Shown here: piece after piece, positions 45,726 through 53,509 of the stretch
Position numbering within the stretch: position 1 is the first letter of the stretch
How the letters are laid out: every line of letters starts with the position of its first letter
NCBI GenBank assembly: GCA_937975765.1
Contig: CALJUR010000036.1
Location: forward strand, 1-64,000
Direction: 5' to 3'
DNA length: 64,000 nucleotides
DNA from: an uncultured Myxococcales bacterium
GTDB lineage: Bacteria; Myxococcota_A; UBA9042; DTJE01
Notes under the pieces: generated by a model
Told to the model about the DNA's origin: nothing
Databases searched by the model: none
The model's input: only the letters and a program-made list of their open reading frames with translations
Program-made: the position numbers and the translations under genes

Positions 45726-47540
45726 TCACCATGCGAAGCAGGTCCTGGGGAAGCCGTCCAGGCCGCCGGGGGCGCCGCAGGCCAGCGGGTAGGGGCAGGA
45801 CCCGTCCGGGCCGCACGCCTGCAGGCAGAACCCGGGCGCCTGGTGCTCGGGCAGCGTCACGCAGTCGAAACCCCGAGGGCACTGCGCGACGGGGCTCATC
45901 GACATCGGGTTGCAGATCGTGGTGCAGACGCCGGGCAGCGCGGCGCCGCCGGCCGGCAGGATGCACCCCAGCCCTTCCGCGCAGTCCGTCGACACCTGGC
46001 ACAACCCTCCCGGGGGCAGCGGGATCGTCCCGGGCAGGCAGTCCTCCGGGCAGTTGCAGCGGCTTTCGGGCGGGACGCAGCGGCCGTCGCCGCAGTAAGT
46101 GCAGGCCTGGCACAGGCAGTTCGGGTACAGGCACTCCCTGCCGTCCCAGGTCGCGGCCTCGATCGCCGTCAGCCCCGGGCAGCACGGGTCGTACCTGGCC
46201 CCTTCCACCTGGGCACCCTCGCCAAAGCAGGGTGCCGGGTGGCCGGTGCAGGCGTCGAAAGGTTCGGCGGCGCAGGCCCAGGTGCCGGTTCCGCACATCG
46301 CCCAGGCGACCAGCGAGACCGTGCTGCCGCAGGACGCGTACCAGCCCTCGGACTTGGACCCGATCTTGTCGCAGGAGACCGTGCACTTGCCGCAGGTGGC
46401 GTACTTCACCAGCGCGCCGGTGCACGGGTCGTACCAGCCTTCCGAGTCGCTGCCGACGTGCCGGCACTGGGGCGGGCAGGCGGCGGCGGGCACCTCGCAG
46501 GCGCAGTGCGGGACCGTCGTGCCGTCCGGGCAGGTCCAGGGAGCGGGCGCGGTGGCCACGGTGCAGCCGGCCGTCCCGCAGGCGGCCCCGGCGCCGTCCG
46601 CGCACTTGCGGCGGGGGCCGCACGCGGCCCAGGCGATGCGGCCCCCGGAGGCGCAGTCGTCGTACCAGCCCTCCGACCGGGTGCCGATCAGCAGGCAGGC
46701 GGCGTGGCAGATCGAGCAGGGGCGCAGCACGATCGCGGCGCCGGAACACGAGTCGTACCAGCCCTCGTCGGGGGTGCCGGCGTTGCGGCACTCGGGCGAG
46801 CAGGCGTCCTGGGCGCACTGGCACCAGGCGACCGACGATCCGTCCGCGCAGGGCAGGAGGTCGTCCTGGCCGGGCGTGCACAGCGTGGGGCAGCGCCGTT
46901 CGGGGTGGTCCACGCAGTCCCAGCCCAGCGGGCCGCAGGCGCACCAGGGGACGGTCGTCCCGTCGGGGCACTCGTAGTCGCGCGCCGGCAGGCCCTTGCA
47001 GTCGCATCGGCACATGCCGTCCGCGCCGCACGTCGGGAACAGGCAGGGCCCCAGGGCCGGGCCGCAGTCCTTGTCGATGGCGCACTCGCGGCACGCGCAG
47101 GCCTCGCAGCCGGCCGGGTCCAGGCGGTACCCGTTCGGGCAGTACAGGTCGCACGTCATCGGCGGGCAGGCGTCGGCCGGGGCGTCGGCGGGCAGGTCGG
47201 CCGGCACGTCGGCAGGGAGGTCCGCGGGGGCGTCGGCCGGGGCGTCCAGCGGCGCGTCGGCCGCAGGGTCGGGAGGCACGTCCACCGTGCCGTCCGCCGG
47301 AGGCACGTCCACGGGCGGGAGGTCCAGGTCGCCGGCATCCAGGGGCGCGACGTCCGGGGCCTCGTCCTGCCCGCCTTCCGCCAGGGCGTCGTCAGCCGTC
47401 GCGGCGTCGTCCCTTCCCGGGTCCGGGGCGGGGTCCGCCGTCCCGGGGTCCAGCCCGAAGTCCGCCAGGCGGGGAGACGGGTCGAAGCAGGACGCCAGCA
47501 GGACCATGCCCGCTGCCCCCAGCACGTGTCGAAATCGCAT
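45726..47540 (-). CDS. Cys-rich lipoprotein with antistasin-like module
   Basis: A 604-residue lipoprotein. The start at 47540 follows GGAGG; lipobox LLASC. Acidic Asp/Pro/Ala tether to residue 124, partly built of a tandem ADAPADLP-like repeat. Then an antistasin-like Cys module (CDLYCPNGYRLDPAGCEACAC), followed by several 40-60-residue Cys repeats marked by EGWYDSCSG, EGWYDDCAS, EGWYDPCTG and EGWYASCGS. The last part (CTYCGDGRCVPPESRCNCPEDC) is EGF-like. About 11% Cys, so it is extracellular and disulfide-bonded. Convergent with the pilT lipoprotein with a 40-base gap. Function unknown; adhesion or protease inhibition are possible. Confidence 0.75.
   Translation of the reverse strand: MRFRHVLGAAGMVLLASCFDPSPRLADFGLDPGTADPAPDPGRDDAATADDALAEGGQDEAPDVAPLDAGDLDLPPVDVPPADGTVDVPPDPAADAPLDAPADAPADLPADVPADLPADAPADACPPMTCDLYCPNGYRLDPAGCEACACRECAIDKDCGPALGPCLFPTCGADGMCRCDCKGLPARDYECPDGTTVPWCACGPLGWDCVDHPERRCPTLCTPGQDDLLPCADGSSVAWCQCAQDACSPECRNAGTPDEGWYDSCSGAAIVLRPCSICHAACLLIGTRSEGWYDDCASGGRIAWAACGPRRKCADGAGAACGTAGCTVATAPAPWTCPDGTTVPHCACEVPAAACPPQCRHVGSDSEGWYDPCTGALVKYATCGKCTVSCDKIGSKSEGWYASCGSTVSLVAWAMCGTGTWACAAEPFDACTGHPAPCFGEGAQVEGARYDPCCPGLTAIEAATWDGRECLYPNCLCQACTYCGDGRCVPPESRCNCPEDCLPGTIPLPPGGLCQVSTDCAEGLGCILPAGGAALPGVCTTICNPMSMSPVAQCPRGFDCVTLPEHQAPGFCLQACGPDGSCPYPLACGAPGGLDGFPRTCFAW
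47169..47255 (-). repeat. Coding tandem repeat for Ala/Asp/Pro tether
   Basis: Codes for residues 96-124 of the preceding lipoprotein, a run of four-residue units ADAP/ADLP/ADVP. In DNA this is a 12-base period rich in GTCGGC. It lengthens the tether between lipid anchor and folded part; unit number could vary between strains. Confidence 0.7.
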
Positions 47541-47735
47541 CGAAGCCTCCGGACGGTCCCCGGGATCGATGGTACGAGTCCCGGCCGGCCGGCACAAGGA
47601 ACGGGGTACGGGCCCACCCGCGAGCCTTCCCGTCGCCGGGCCGCCACTGGCCGGGCGTGCTTGCCGGCCGGTCGCCCCTCGGCTACGCTCGGTCGCGGTC
47701 CTCGGCCATGCCCGGCCCGGGTCGCGGAGGTGTCC

Positions 47736-48611
47736 ATGTCCCCCCGTCCCCGCCTGACCGTCGTCGGACCGGTCTTCTTCGAGGTCTTCCTGCCGCCGCT
47801 GGACCCGCTGCCGTCGCCGGGCGAGGAACGCTACGTCGACGCGATCCCGACCGGCTTCGGCGGCGAGATGAATGCCGCGTCGGTGGCGGCCGCGCTGGGC
47901 GTGGACGTGACCCTGGTGCACCCGTCGGGCGGCGGGATGGTTGACCTGGCGGCGGAGGCCCTGATGCAGCGCCTGGGCATCCGGTCGGTGCCGTGGCCGT
48001 CGCGCCCCGACCCGTTCCTGTCGCTGGTCTTCTCGGACGGCCACGATCGCGCGTTCCTGTCGGCGGGCGACGCCGGGTGCCTGGCCGGAATGCCCGAGAT
48101 CCCGCCGGCTCCCTGGGTCCACGCCGGCGGCGTGAAGGAGGCCTACACCGTGCCGGGGCGCTTCGCCGAGGTCCGCGCGAAGGGGGCCCGGATCGCGGTG
48201 TCGGGCTGCTGGTCGCCGCCGCACCTGTCGATGCTGGGCCGCGAGACGGGGCGCCCGTTCGACCTGCTGGTGGTCAACCGCCGCGAGGCCGAGACGGCGA
48301 CGGGCGGCCCCGCCGAGCAGGCGCCGGAGCGCCTGCAGGGTGCCAGCGCGGACGTGGTGGTGACGGACGGTGCCGACGGGGCGTTCGGGACGATCGATGG
48401 CGTCGAGGTGAGGGCGCCGGCGCGGGACGCGAAGGTCGTGGACCTGACCGGCGCCGGGGACGCCTTCATCACGGGGCTGATCGTGGGCCGGTTGCGGGGG
48501 ATGGCGCCGGGTGATGCGCTGGCCTTCGCGGCGCGGGTGGCCTCGCGGATCGTCGGCATCCGGGGCGGCACCGTGACGGACCCCTCGCTGCTGGCCGACC
48601 TGGCCGGATAG
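47736..48611 (+). CDS. PfkB-family sugar/nucleoside kinase
   Basis: A 291-residue kinase of the ribokinase/PfkB family. N-terminal signature region GFGGEMNAASVAAALG (the Gly-Gly substrate motif) and C-terminal VDLTGAGDAFITGLIVG, with the catalytic Asp in GAGD. The lid strand (SLVFSDGHDRAFLS) is present. Phosphorylates a sugar or nucleoside at a hydroxyl with ATP; the substrate is unclear. The ATG at 47736 has CGGAGG upstream. A possible promoter TTGCCG-17-TACGCT lies in the 195-base gap before it. It stands between a lipoprotein gene and an OPT transporter, whose substrate is not known to be linked. Confidence 0.85.
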   Translation: MSPRPRLTVVGPVFFEVFLPPLDPLPSPGEERYVDAIPTGFGGEMNAASVAAALGVDVTLVHPSGGGMVDLAAEALMQRLGIRSVPWPSRPDPFLSLVFSDGHDRAFLSAGDAGCLAGMPEIPPAPWVHAGGVKEAYTVPGRFAEVRAKGARIAVSGCWSPPHLSMLGRETGRPFDLLVVNRREAETATGGPAEQAPERLQGASADVVVTDGADGAFGTIDGVEVRAPARDAKVVDLTGAGDAFITGLIVGRLRGMAPGDALAFAARVASRIVGIRGGTVTDPSLLADLAG

Positions 48612-48759
48612 GCCCGGGGCCGCGAGTCTCGGCGCCTGCCGGGCGCGAGTGTTTCCGGCAGGTTCCCGGCCCCCGCTCCCCCGTTCTTTCCGCTGGACAC
48701 GCCGTCGCGCGCCGGGGTACGCTTCCGCAACGCTTTCCCGAGGCCGCGAAGGAGGGGGA

Positions 48760-50793
48760 ATGGCCCACGAGTACAAGCCCTACGTCGATCCGAAGGCGAA
48801 CCTGAAGGAACTGACCTGGCAGCCGCTGGTGCTGGGCGCGCTGATGGCGGTCGTGCTGGGCGCCGCGAACACCTACCTGGGCCTGAAGGCCGGCATGACG
48901 GTGGCGGCGACCTTCCCGGCGGCGGTCATCTCGATGGCGGTGCTCCGTCTCTTCAAGGGCAACGTCCTGGAGGAGAACATCGCGCGAACCACCGGCGCGG
49001 TCGGCGAGGCGCTGGCCGCCGGCGCGATCTTCACGGTGCCCGCGTTCATCATCGTCGGCGCCTGGAAGGACCTGGACGTGTTCTCGACCCAGTGGTTCCT
49101 GGCGACGGCGCTGCTGGCCGTCGGCGGCATCCTGGGCGTGCTGCTGATGATCCTGCTGCGCCGCACGTTCATGGAGGACACCTCCCTGCCGTTCCCGGAA
49201 TCCGTGGCCTGCACCGAGATCGTCAAGGCGGGGCAGGGCGGTGCCACCGGCGCGGGATCGGTCTTCGCCGCGATGGGCATCGCCGGCCTGGTCGAGTTCT
49301 TCAAGAACGGCAACGGCGTGCCCTTCATCGGCGGCTCGTACCGCGGCGCGTTCAAGCTGAACCACTCGTCGAACGGCGCGTTCCCGGTCTTCTCGCCGGA
49401 CCCGTCCCCTGCGTTCCTGGCGGTCGGCTACATCATCGGCCCGAAGTACGGCGCCATCACCCTGGCCGGCGGCGTGTTCGGGTGGATGTTCCTGATGCCC
49501 GTGCTGCTGTACCTGATGTGCAGCCGCGACCCGGCGATGGCGTCGCAACTGGACGGCATGGTCAGCAGCGGCAACTGGGGCGTCCTGTTCGGCGGCGGCG
49601 ACGGCTTCCTGGGGCTGTCGCGGATCTACAGCGACAACATCAAGATGATCGCGATCGGCGCGATGATCGTGTCGGCCTTCTTCACCCTGTTCCGCATGCG
49701 CAAGAACCTGGCCGCCGGCATCAAGCGCTCGTTCTCCTCGATGGGCGGCGTGGGCGCGGCGGACGCGGACGTGCCGCGCACCGACAAGGACCTGGACATG
49801 CGGCTGGTCCTGGCGGCCATCGGCCTGATGGCGCTGGCGATGTTCGGACTGTACGTCATCCTGTGCAACTCCCTGTCCGTGTCGCTGATCGTCACCATCG
49901 TCATGGGCATCATGGCCTTCCTGTTCGCGGCCGTGGCGGGCTTCCTGGTGTCGATCATCGGCTCGTCGTCGAACCCCATCTCGGGGCTGACGCTGTCCAC
50001 GCTGCTCATCGCGGCGGGCCTGCTGGTCCTGCTGGGCATGGGCGGCGGCTACCTGGAGGACGGGAAGACGATGTCCGAGGCGATGTCCACCGGCGTGCTG
50101 GCCGTGCTGGGCGTCGCGACGGTCGTGTGCTGCGTGGCCGGCGTCGCGGGCGACATGGCCCAGGACTGGAAGGTCGGGTACAACCTGGGCGGCACCCCGT
50201 GGCGCATGGAGATCGGCGGCCTGATCGGCGTCGTGGCGGCGTCGTTCTTCCTGGTGTCGGTCATCAGCCTGCTGCACAAGACGACGGCGGGCGGGCTGGG
50301 CGGCGACCTGCTGCCTGCGCCCCAGGCGAACCTGATGGCGGTCACGGCCCAGGGCATCATCTCCGGATCGCTGCGCTGGGAACTGATCCTGATGGGCGTG
50401 ATGTTCGCGATCGGCCTGATCGCGGTGGGCGTGACGTCGCCGATGCTGGTCGCGGTGGGCATGTACCTGCCGTTCCCGACCATCGTCGCGATCTTCACCG
50501 GCGGCGTGATCCAGTGGATCGGCAGCCTGGTCGCCCGGCGCAAGGGCGCGACCACCGACAAGGAACTGGATGACGTGTCGAACCGTGGCCTGCTGGTGGC
50601 GTCCGGCTTCGTGGCGGGCGAGGCCCTGATGGGCATCGTGCTGGCGATCCTGGTCACCGCCGAGATCAAGCTGGTGCCCGACACGCCGGAGTGGTTCGGC
50701 ATGAAGTGGACCGGCGCCGTGGTCATCGCGCTGCTGGCCGCCTACCTGATCGCGTCCTCGCTGAAGGCACTGAAGGCGAAGAAGCCGGTCTGA
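48760..50793 (+). CDS. OPT-family oligopeptide/metal-complex transporter
   Basis: A 677-residue membrane protein with about 14-16 hydrophobic segments. Signatures: LGAANTYLGLKAGMTVAATF near the N-terminus, SSNPISGLTLSTLL in the middle and GDMAQDWKVGYNLGGTPWRM, which together identify the oligopeptide transporter (OPT) family. These symporters take up peptides, glutathione or metal chelates, and bacterial members are mostly unassigned. Its start has GGAGGGGG. It lies alone between PfkB and pyruvate kinase genes. A weak promoter-like TGGACA/TACGCT pair is in the gap upstream. Inner membrane. Confidence 0.9.
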   Translation: MAHEYKPYVDPKANLKELTWQPLVLGALMAVVLGAANTYLGLKAGMTVAATFPAAVISMAVLRLFKGNVLEENIARTTGAVGEALAAGAIFTVPAFIIVGAWKDLDVFSTQWFLATALLAVGGILGVLLMILLRRTFMEDTSLPFPESVACTEIVKAGQGGATGAGSVFAAMGIAGLVEFFKNGNGVPFIGGSYRGAFKLNHSSNGAFPVFSPDPSPAFLAVGYIIGPKYGAITLAGGVFGWMFLMPVLLYLMCSRDPAMASQLDGMVSSGNWGVLFGGGDGFLGLSRIYSDNIKMIAIGAMIVSAFFTLFRMRKNLAAGIKRSFSSMGGVGAADADVPRTDKDLDMRLVLAAIGLMALAMFGLYVILCNSLSVSLIVTIVMGIMAFLFAAVAGFLVSIIGSSSNPISGLTLSTLLIAAGLLVLLGMGGGYLEDGKTMSEAMSTGVLAVLGVATVVCCVAGVAGDMAQDWKVGYNLGGTPWRMEIGGLIGVVAASFFLVSVISLLHKTTAGGLGGDLLPAPQANLMAVTAQGIISGSLRWELILMGVMFAIGLIAVGVTSPMLVAVGMYLPFPTIVAIFTGGVIQWIGSLVARRKGATTDKELDDVSNRGLLVASGFVAGEALMGIVLAILVTAEIKLVPDTPEWFGMKWTGAVVIALLAAYLIASSLKALKAKKPV

Positions 50794-50869
50794 CGCGCCC
50801 CCCCGAACCCGCGCCCCCGCGGGCGGCCGGGGCCCCGGCAGATCCCCCTCCCGCCGCCCGATCGCGCGA

Positions 50870-50898
50870 TTGACCCGGGGCTTCGCGATGCGGATACT
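50870..50898 (+). promoter_or_regulatory. Sigma-70-like promoter for pyruvate kinase
   Basis: TTGACC (50870-50875), 17-base spacer, GATACT (50893-50898). Ends 48 bases before the ATG at 50947. Confidence 0.5.
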
Positions 50899-50946
50899 TC
50901 CCGCGGCCTGGACCCGGGGGCCCGGGTCGCAGACGGGAGGATGACG

Positions 50947-52416
50947 ATGGACCGACTGGACATCCGGACGAAGATCGTGGCGACGCTGGGGCCCGCCTCG
51001 GCCAACCCGGACACCATCCGCGCGCTGCTGGACGCCGGCGTGTGCGTGTTCCGTCTGAACTTCTCGCACACCGTGGCGAAGGAGGCGCGCGACCTGATCG
51101 CGATGATCCGCGACGCCCGCGCCGCGTTGGACATCCCGGTCGCGATCATGGCCGACATCAAGGGCCCGGCAGTCCGCGTGTACGGGTATTCCCAGGCGCT
51201 GCCGGTCGAGGTCGGAGACGTGCTGGAGATCGAGTCGCGGCCGCCCGAGGGCATCGAGGCCCTGGTGTCGCCGGAGCCGCGGCGGATCTACACGAACCTG
51301 CCCGACATCGACCTGCTGTGCCAGCCGGGCCAGCGCGTGCTGCTGATGGACGGCTGCCTGGCCGGCGAGGTCGTGGGCCGGTCGCGGGGCGCGGTGTCCG
51401 TGCGGCTGGGCAACGCGGCGTCGTTGCGGCCCAAGGCGCACCTGACGATCCCGAACGTCGACTACCCGATCCCGTTCCTGTCCGACAAGGACATCCGGGA
51501 CATCACGCTGGCGGTGGAGAGCGAGGTCGAGTACCTGGCGCTATCGTTCGTGCGCGAGGTCACCGACATCGAGGAGGTCCGGCGCCTGGTCCGCCGCTGC
51601 CACACCGAGTCGGGGCGCCCGCCCGCGACCCGCATCATCGCCAAGATCGAGAACGCGATCGGGCTGGCGAACGCCGACGCGATCGTGGCCGCCGCGGACG
51701 GCATCATGGTGGCGCGCGGCGACCTGGGCGTCGAGGTCGCGATCGAGCGGGTCCCGATCGCCCAGAAGCAGTTGATCCGCACGGGCTACCTGGCGGCGCG
51801 GCCGGTCATCACCGCGACCCAGATGCTGGAGTCGATGATCGAGAGCCCGATGCCGACCCGTGCCGAGGCCAGCGACGTGGCCAACGCGGTGTTCGACTCG
51901 ACCAGCGCCGTGATGCTGTCGGGCGAGACCGCCATCGGCCGGTTCCCGGTCAAGGTCGTGCAGACCATGGCCGCGATCGTCCGGGAGGTCGAGGCGACCT
52001 ACGACTACGACGGCTGCCACAAGGGCATCCCGCCGGAGATCCGGGCGGGCGACCTGCCGACGATCCTGTCCTTCAACGCGGTGTCCGTGGCCTACCAGTG
52101 CAACGCCGCGGCGATCGTGGTGCTGACCGAGACGGGCCACGCCGCGCGGCTGCTGTCGCGGCTGCGCCCGCGCATGCCGGTGTTCGCGTTCATGAAGGAC
52201 GACCGCGTGTACCACCAGTTGTCGATGAACTGGGGCGTGTACCCGTTCCTGCTGGAGGGGCCCGAGGAGGCGCTGGACGCGATGGTTTCGCAGACCCTGG
52301 GCGTCTGCCAGCGCAAGGGCGCCCTGAAGGCGGGCGATCGCGTGGTGTTCCTGGCGGGCCTGCCGCTGTCGCGCCGAGGGACGACGAACGTGATCCGCGT
52401 CGAGACGGTCGCATGA
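50947..52416 (+). CDS. pyk: Pyruvate kinase
   Basis: A 489-residue enzyme converting phosphoenolpyruvate and ADP to pyruvate and ATP. Motifs: RTKIVATLGPAS, VFRLNFSH, AIMADIKGPAVRV, RIIAKIENAIGL with the active-site Lys, GIMVARGDLGVEV and ITATQMLESMIESPMPTRAEASDVANAVFD; the C-terminal domain is complete. The B domain is present. The start at 50947 is preferred because GGGAGG lies six bases upstream; an ATG two codons earlier is too close. Its own promoter is upstream. It is the clearest housekeeping gene in this part. A REP-like cluster follows its stop. Confidence 0.95.
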   Translation: MDRLDIRTKIVATLGPASANPDTIRALLDAGVCVFRLNFSHTVAKEARDLIAMIRDARAALDIPVAIMADIKGPAVRVYGYSQALPVEVGDVLEIESRPPEGIEALVSPEPRRIYTNLPDIDLLCQPGQRVLLMDGCLAGEVVGRSRGAVSVRLGNAASLRPKAHLTIPNVDYPIPFLSDKDIRDITLAVESEVEYLALSFVREVTDIEEVRRLVRRCHTESGRPPATRIIAKIENAIGLANADAIVAAADGIMVARGDLGVEVAIERVPIAQKQLIRTGYLAARPVITATQMLESMIESPMPTRAEASDVANAVFDSTSAVMLSGETAIGRFPVKVVQTMAAIVREVEATYDYDGCHKGIPPEIRAGDLPTILSFNAVSVAYQCNAAAIVVLTETGHAARLLSRLRPRMPVFAFMKDDRVYHQLSMNWGVYPFLLEGPEEALDAMVSQTLGVCQRKGALKAGDRVVFLAGLPLSRRGTTNVIRVETVA

Positions 52417-52434
52417 CGCGCCTTGTCCGGGCCC

Positions 52435-52590
52435 TGTAGGGCGGGGGCCCTGCCCCCCGCCTTCCCTGGCACCCTCGCCCCCGGCCGCTTTCCCGGGCGC
52501 CCTGGGCGGGGCACGGGGGCCCCGCCCTACATCAGGACAACGGCCGGTTCGTGGGTGTGCATTCTCGACTCGCCGGGGCCCCCGCCCTAC
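52435..52590 (+). repeat. Cluster of REP-like GC palindromic units
   Basis: Units of the 27-base TGTAGGGCGGGG family: direct at 52435-52461, inverted at 52505-52531 and a partial inverted unit at about 52574-52590. The inverted unit 52505-52531 matches 19783-19809 exactly. The last unit overlaps the end of the MBL gene and supplies its TAG stop (52587-52589). The 170-base gap between pyk and the MBL gene is mainly these repeats. Confidence 0.7.
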
Positions 52591-53411
52591 GGGTCGATCA
52601 CCTTCATCCGAGCCAGTATGCGCTCTCCTTCCATGACCGGCCCGTGGCCCGCCAGGACCGCCCGCACCGGCAGCGCGGACAGCCGGCGGCGGGTCTGCTG
52701 CATCGCCTCCGGGTCGCACTGGACCGGGTTCCACTCGCCGCCGCCGAAGTTGCGGATCGTGTCGCCGGTGACCAGGAAGCCCGCCTCGCGGTGGAACAGG
52801 GCCTGGGCGTCGTCGGCGTGCCCGGGCGTCCACAGGGCCTGCCAGCCGGGCATCCCGGGCAGTTCCTGGCCGTCGTCCAGCGGCAGCAGCGGCGAGACGA
52901 ACGGGTTCGGCCCGGCCGGGTCCAGGTAGCGGTGCACCAGCGCCCGGTCGGATGGCGGCAGCAGCTGGAAGCCCTGCACCGCCCAGCCCCACAGCAGCAC
53001 CCCCGTGGAGCGGGCGGGCGGCGGGCGCAGGCGGGGGCCTCCGTTGAAGGCCTGCCAGGCCCGTCGCGACACGGCGACCGGGCATCCCGCCCGGCGTGCC
53101 AAGGCGTCGATCCCCATCACGTGGTCGAAGTGGAAGTGGGAGACCACGACGGCGCGGACCTGCGACGGCGTGCGGCCCAGCCAGCGCAGCGCTTCCAGCA
53201 CGCGCGGCACGTCCTCGTTGGATCCGCAGTCCACCACCACCACCGCGTCCCCCGACAGCAAAATGTGCGTCATGGAGTAGCGGTTCGGCAGCGCCACCGC
53301 GACAGTGCCGCCCCCGGAGAGCATGCGGACGCGGGGCAGGCCGTCGCGGGACAGCAGCCAGGCCGAGAGGGGGCGCGGCGACGGGAACGGGGCGATCGGG
53401 ACCGGGATCAT
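52587..53411 (-). CDS. MBL-fold metallohydrolase
   Basis: A 274-residue metallo-beta-lactamase-fold protein. Metal motif SHFHFDHVMG (HxHxDH), then TPGHADD and LVTGDTI, and a late AGHGPVM. It has no signal peptide. The fold covers glyoxalase II, lactonases and many other hydrolases, and the sequence alone does not choose. Middle insertion (PPPARSTGVLLWGW to YLDPAG) is proline-rich. Its stop codon lies in a REP-like unit. Convergent with pyk, divergent from the molybdopterin gene. The ATG is followed by MIPVPIAPFP, so the first residues are uncertain; a later GTG is possible. Confidence 0.88.
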   Translation of the reverse strand: MIPVPIAPFPSPRPLSAWLLSRDGLPRVRMLSGGGTVAVALPNRYSMTHILLSGDAVVVVDCGSNEDVPRVLEALRWLGRTPSQVRAVVVSHFHFDHVMGIDALARRAGCPVAVSRRAWQAFNGGPRLRPPPARSTGVLLWGWAVQGFQLLPPSDRALVHRYLDPAGPNPFVSPLLPLDDGQELPGMPGWQALWTPGHADDAQALFHREAGFLVTGDTIRNFGGGEWNPVQCDPEAMQQTRRRLSALPVRAVLAGHGPVMEGERILARMKVIDP

Positions 53412-53509
53412 CGGGGGCTCCTCCTGGCTCCTCCCGGGGCAGTATAACGCGTCGCGTCAAGATGGAAGAGTACGGTTGGGGTATCCTGGCGCGGTCGCGG
53501 AGGAATGCC

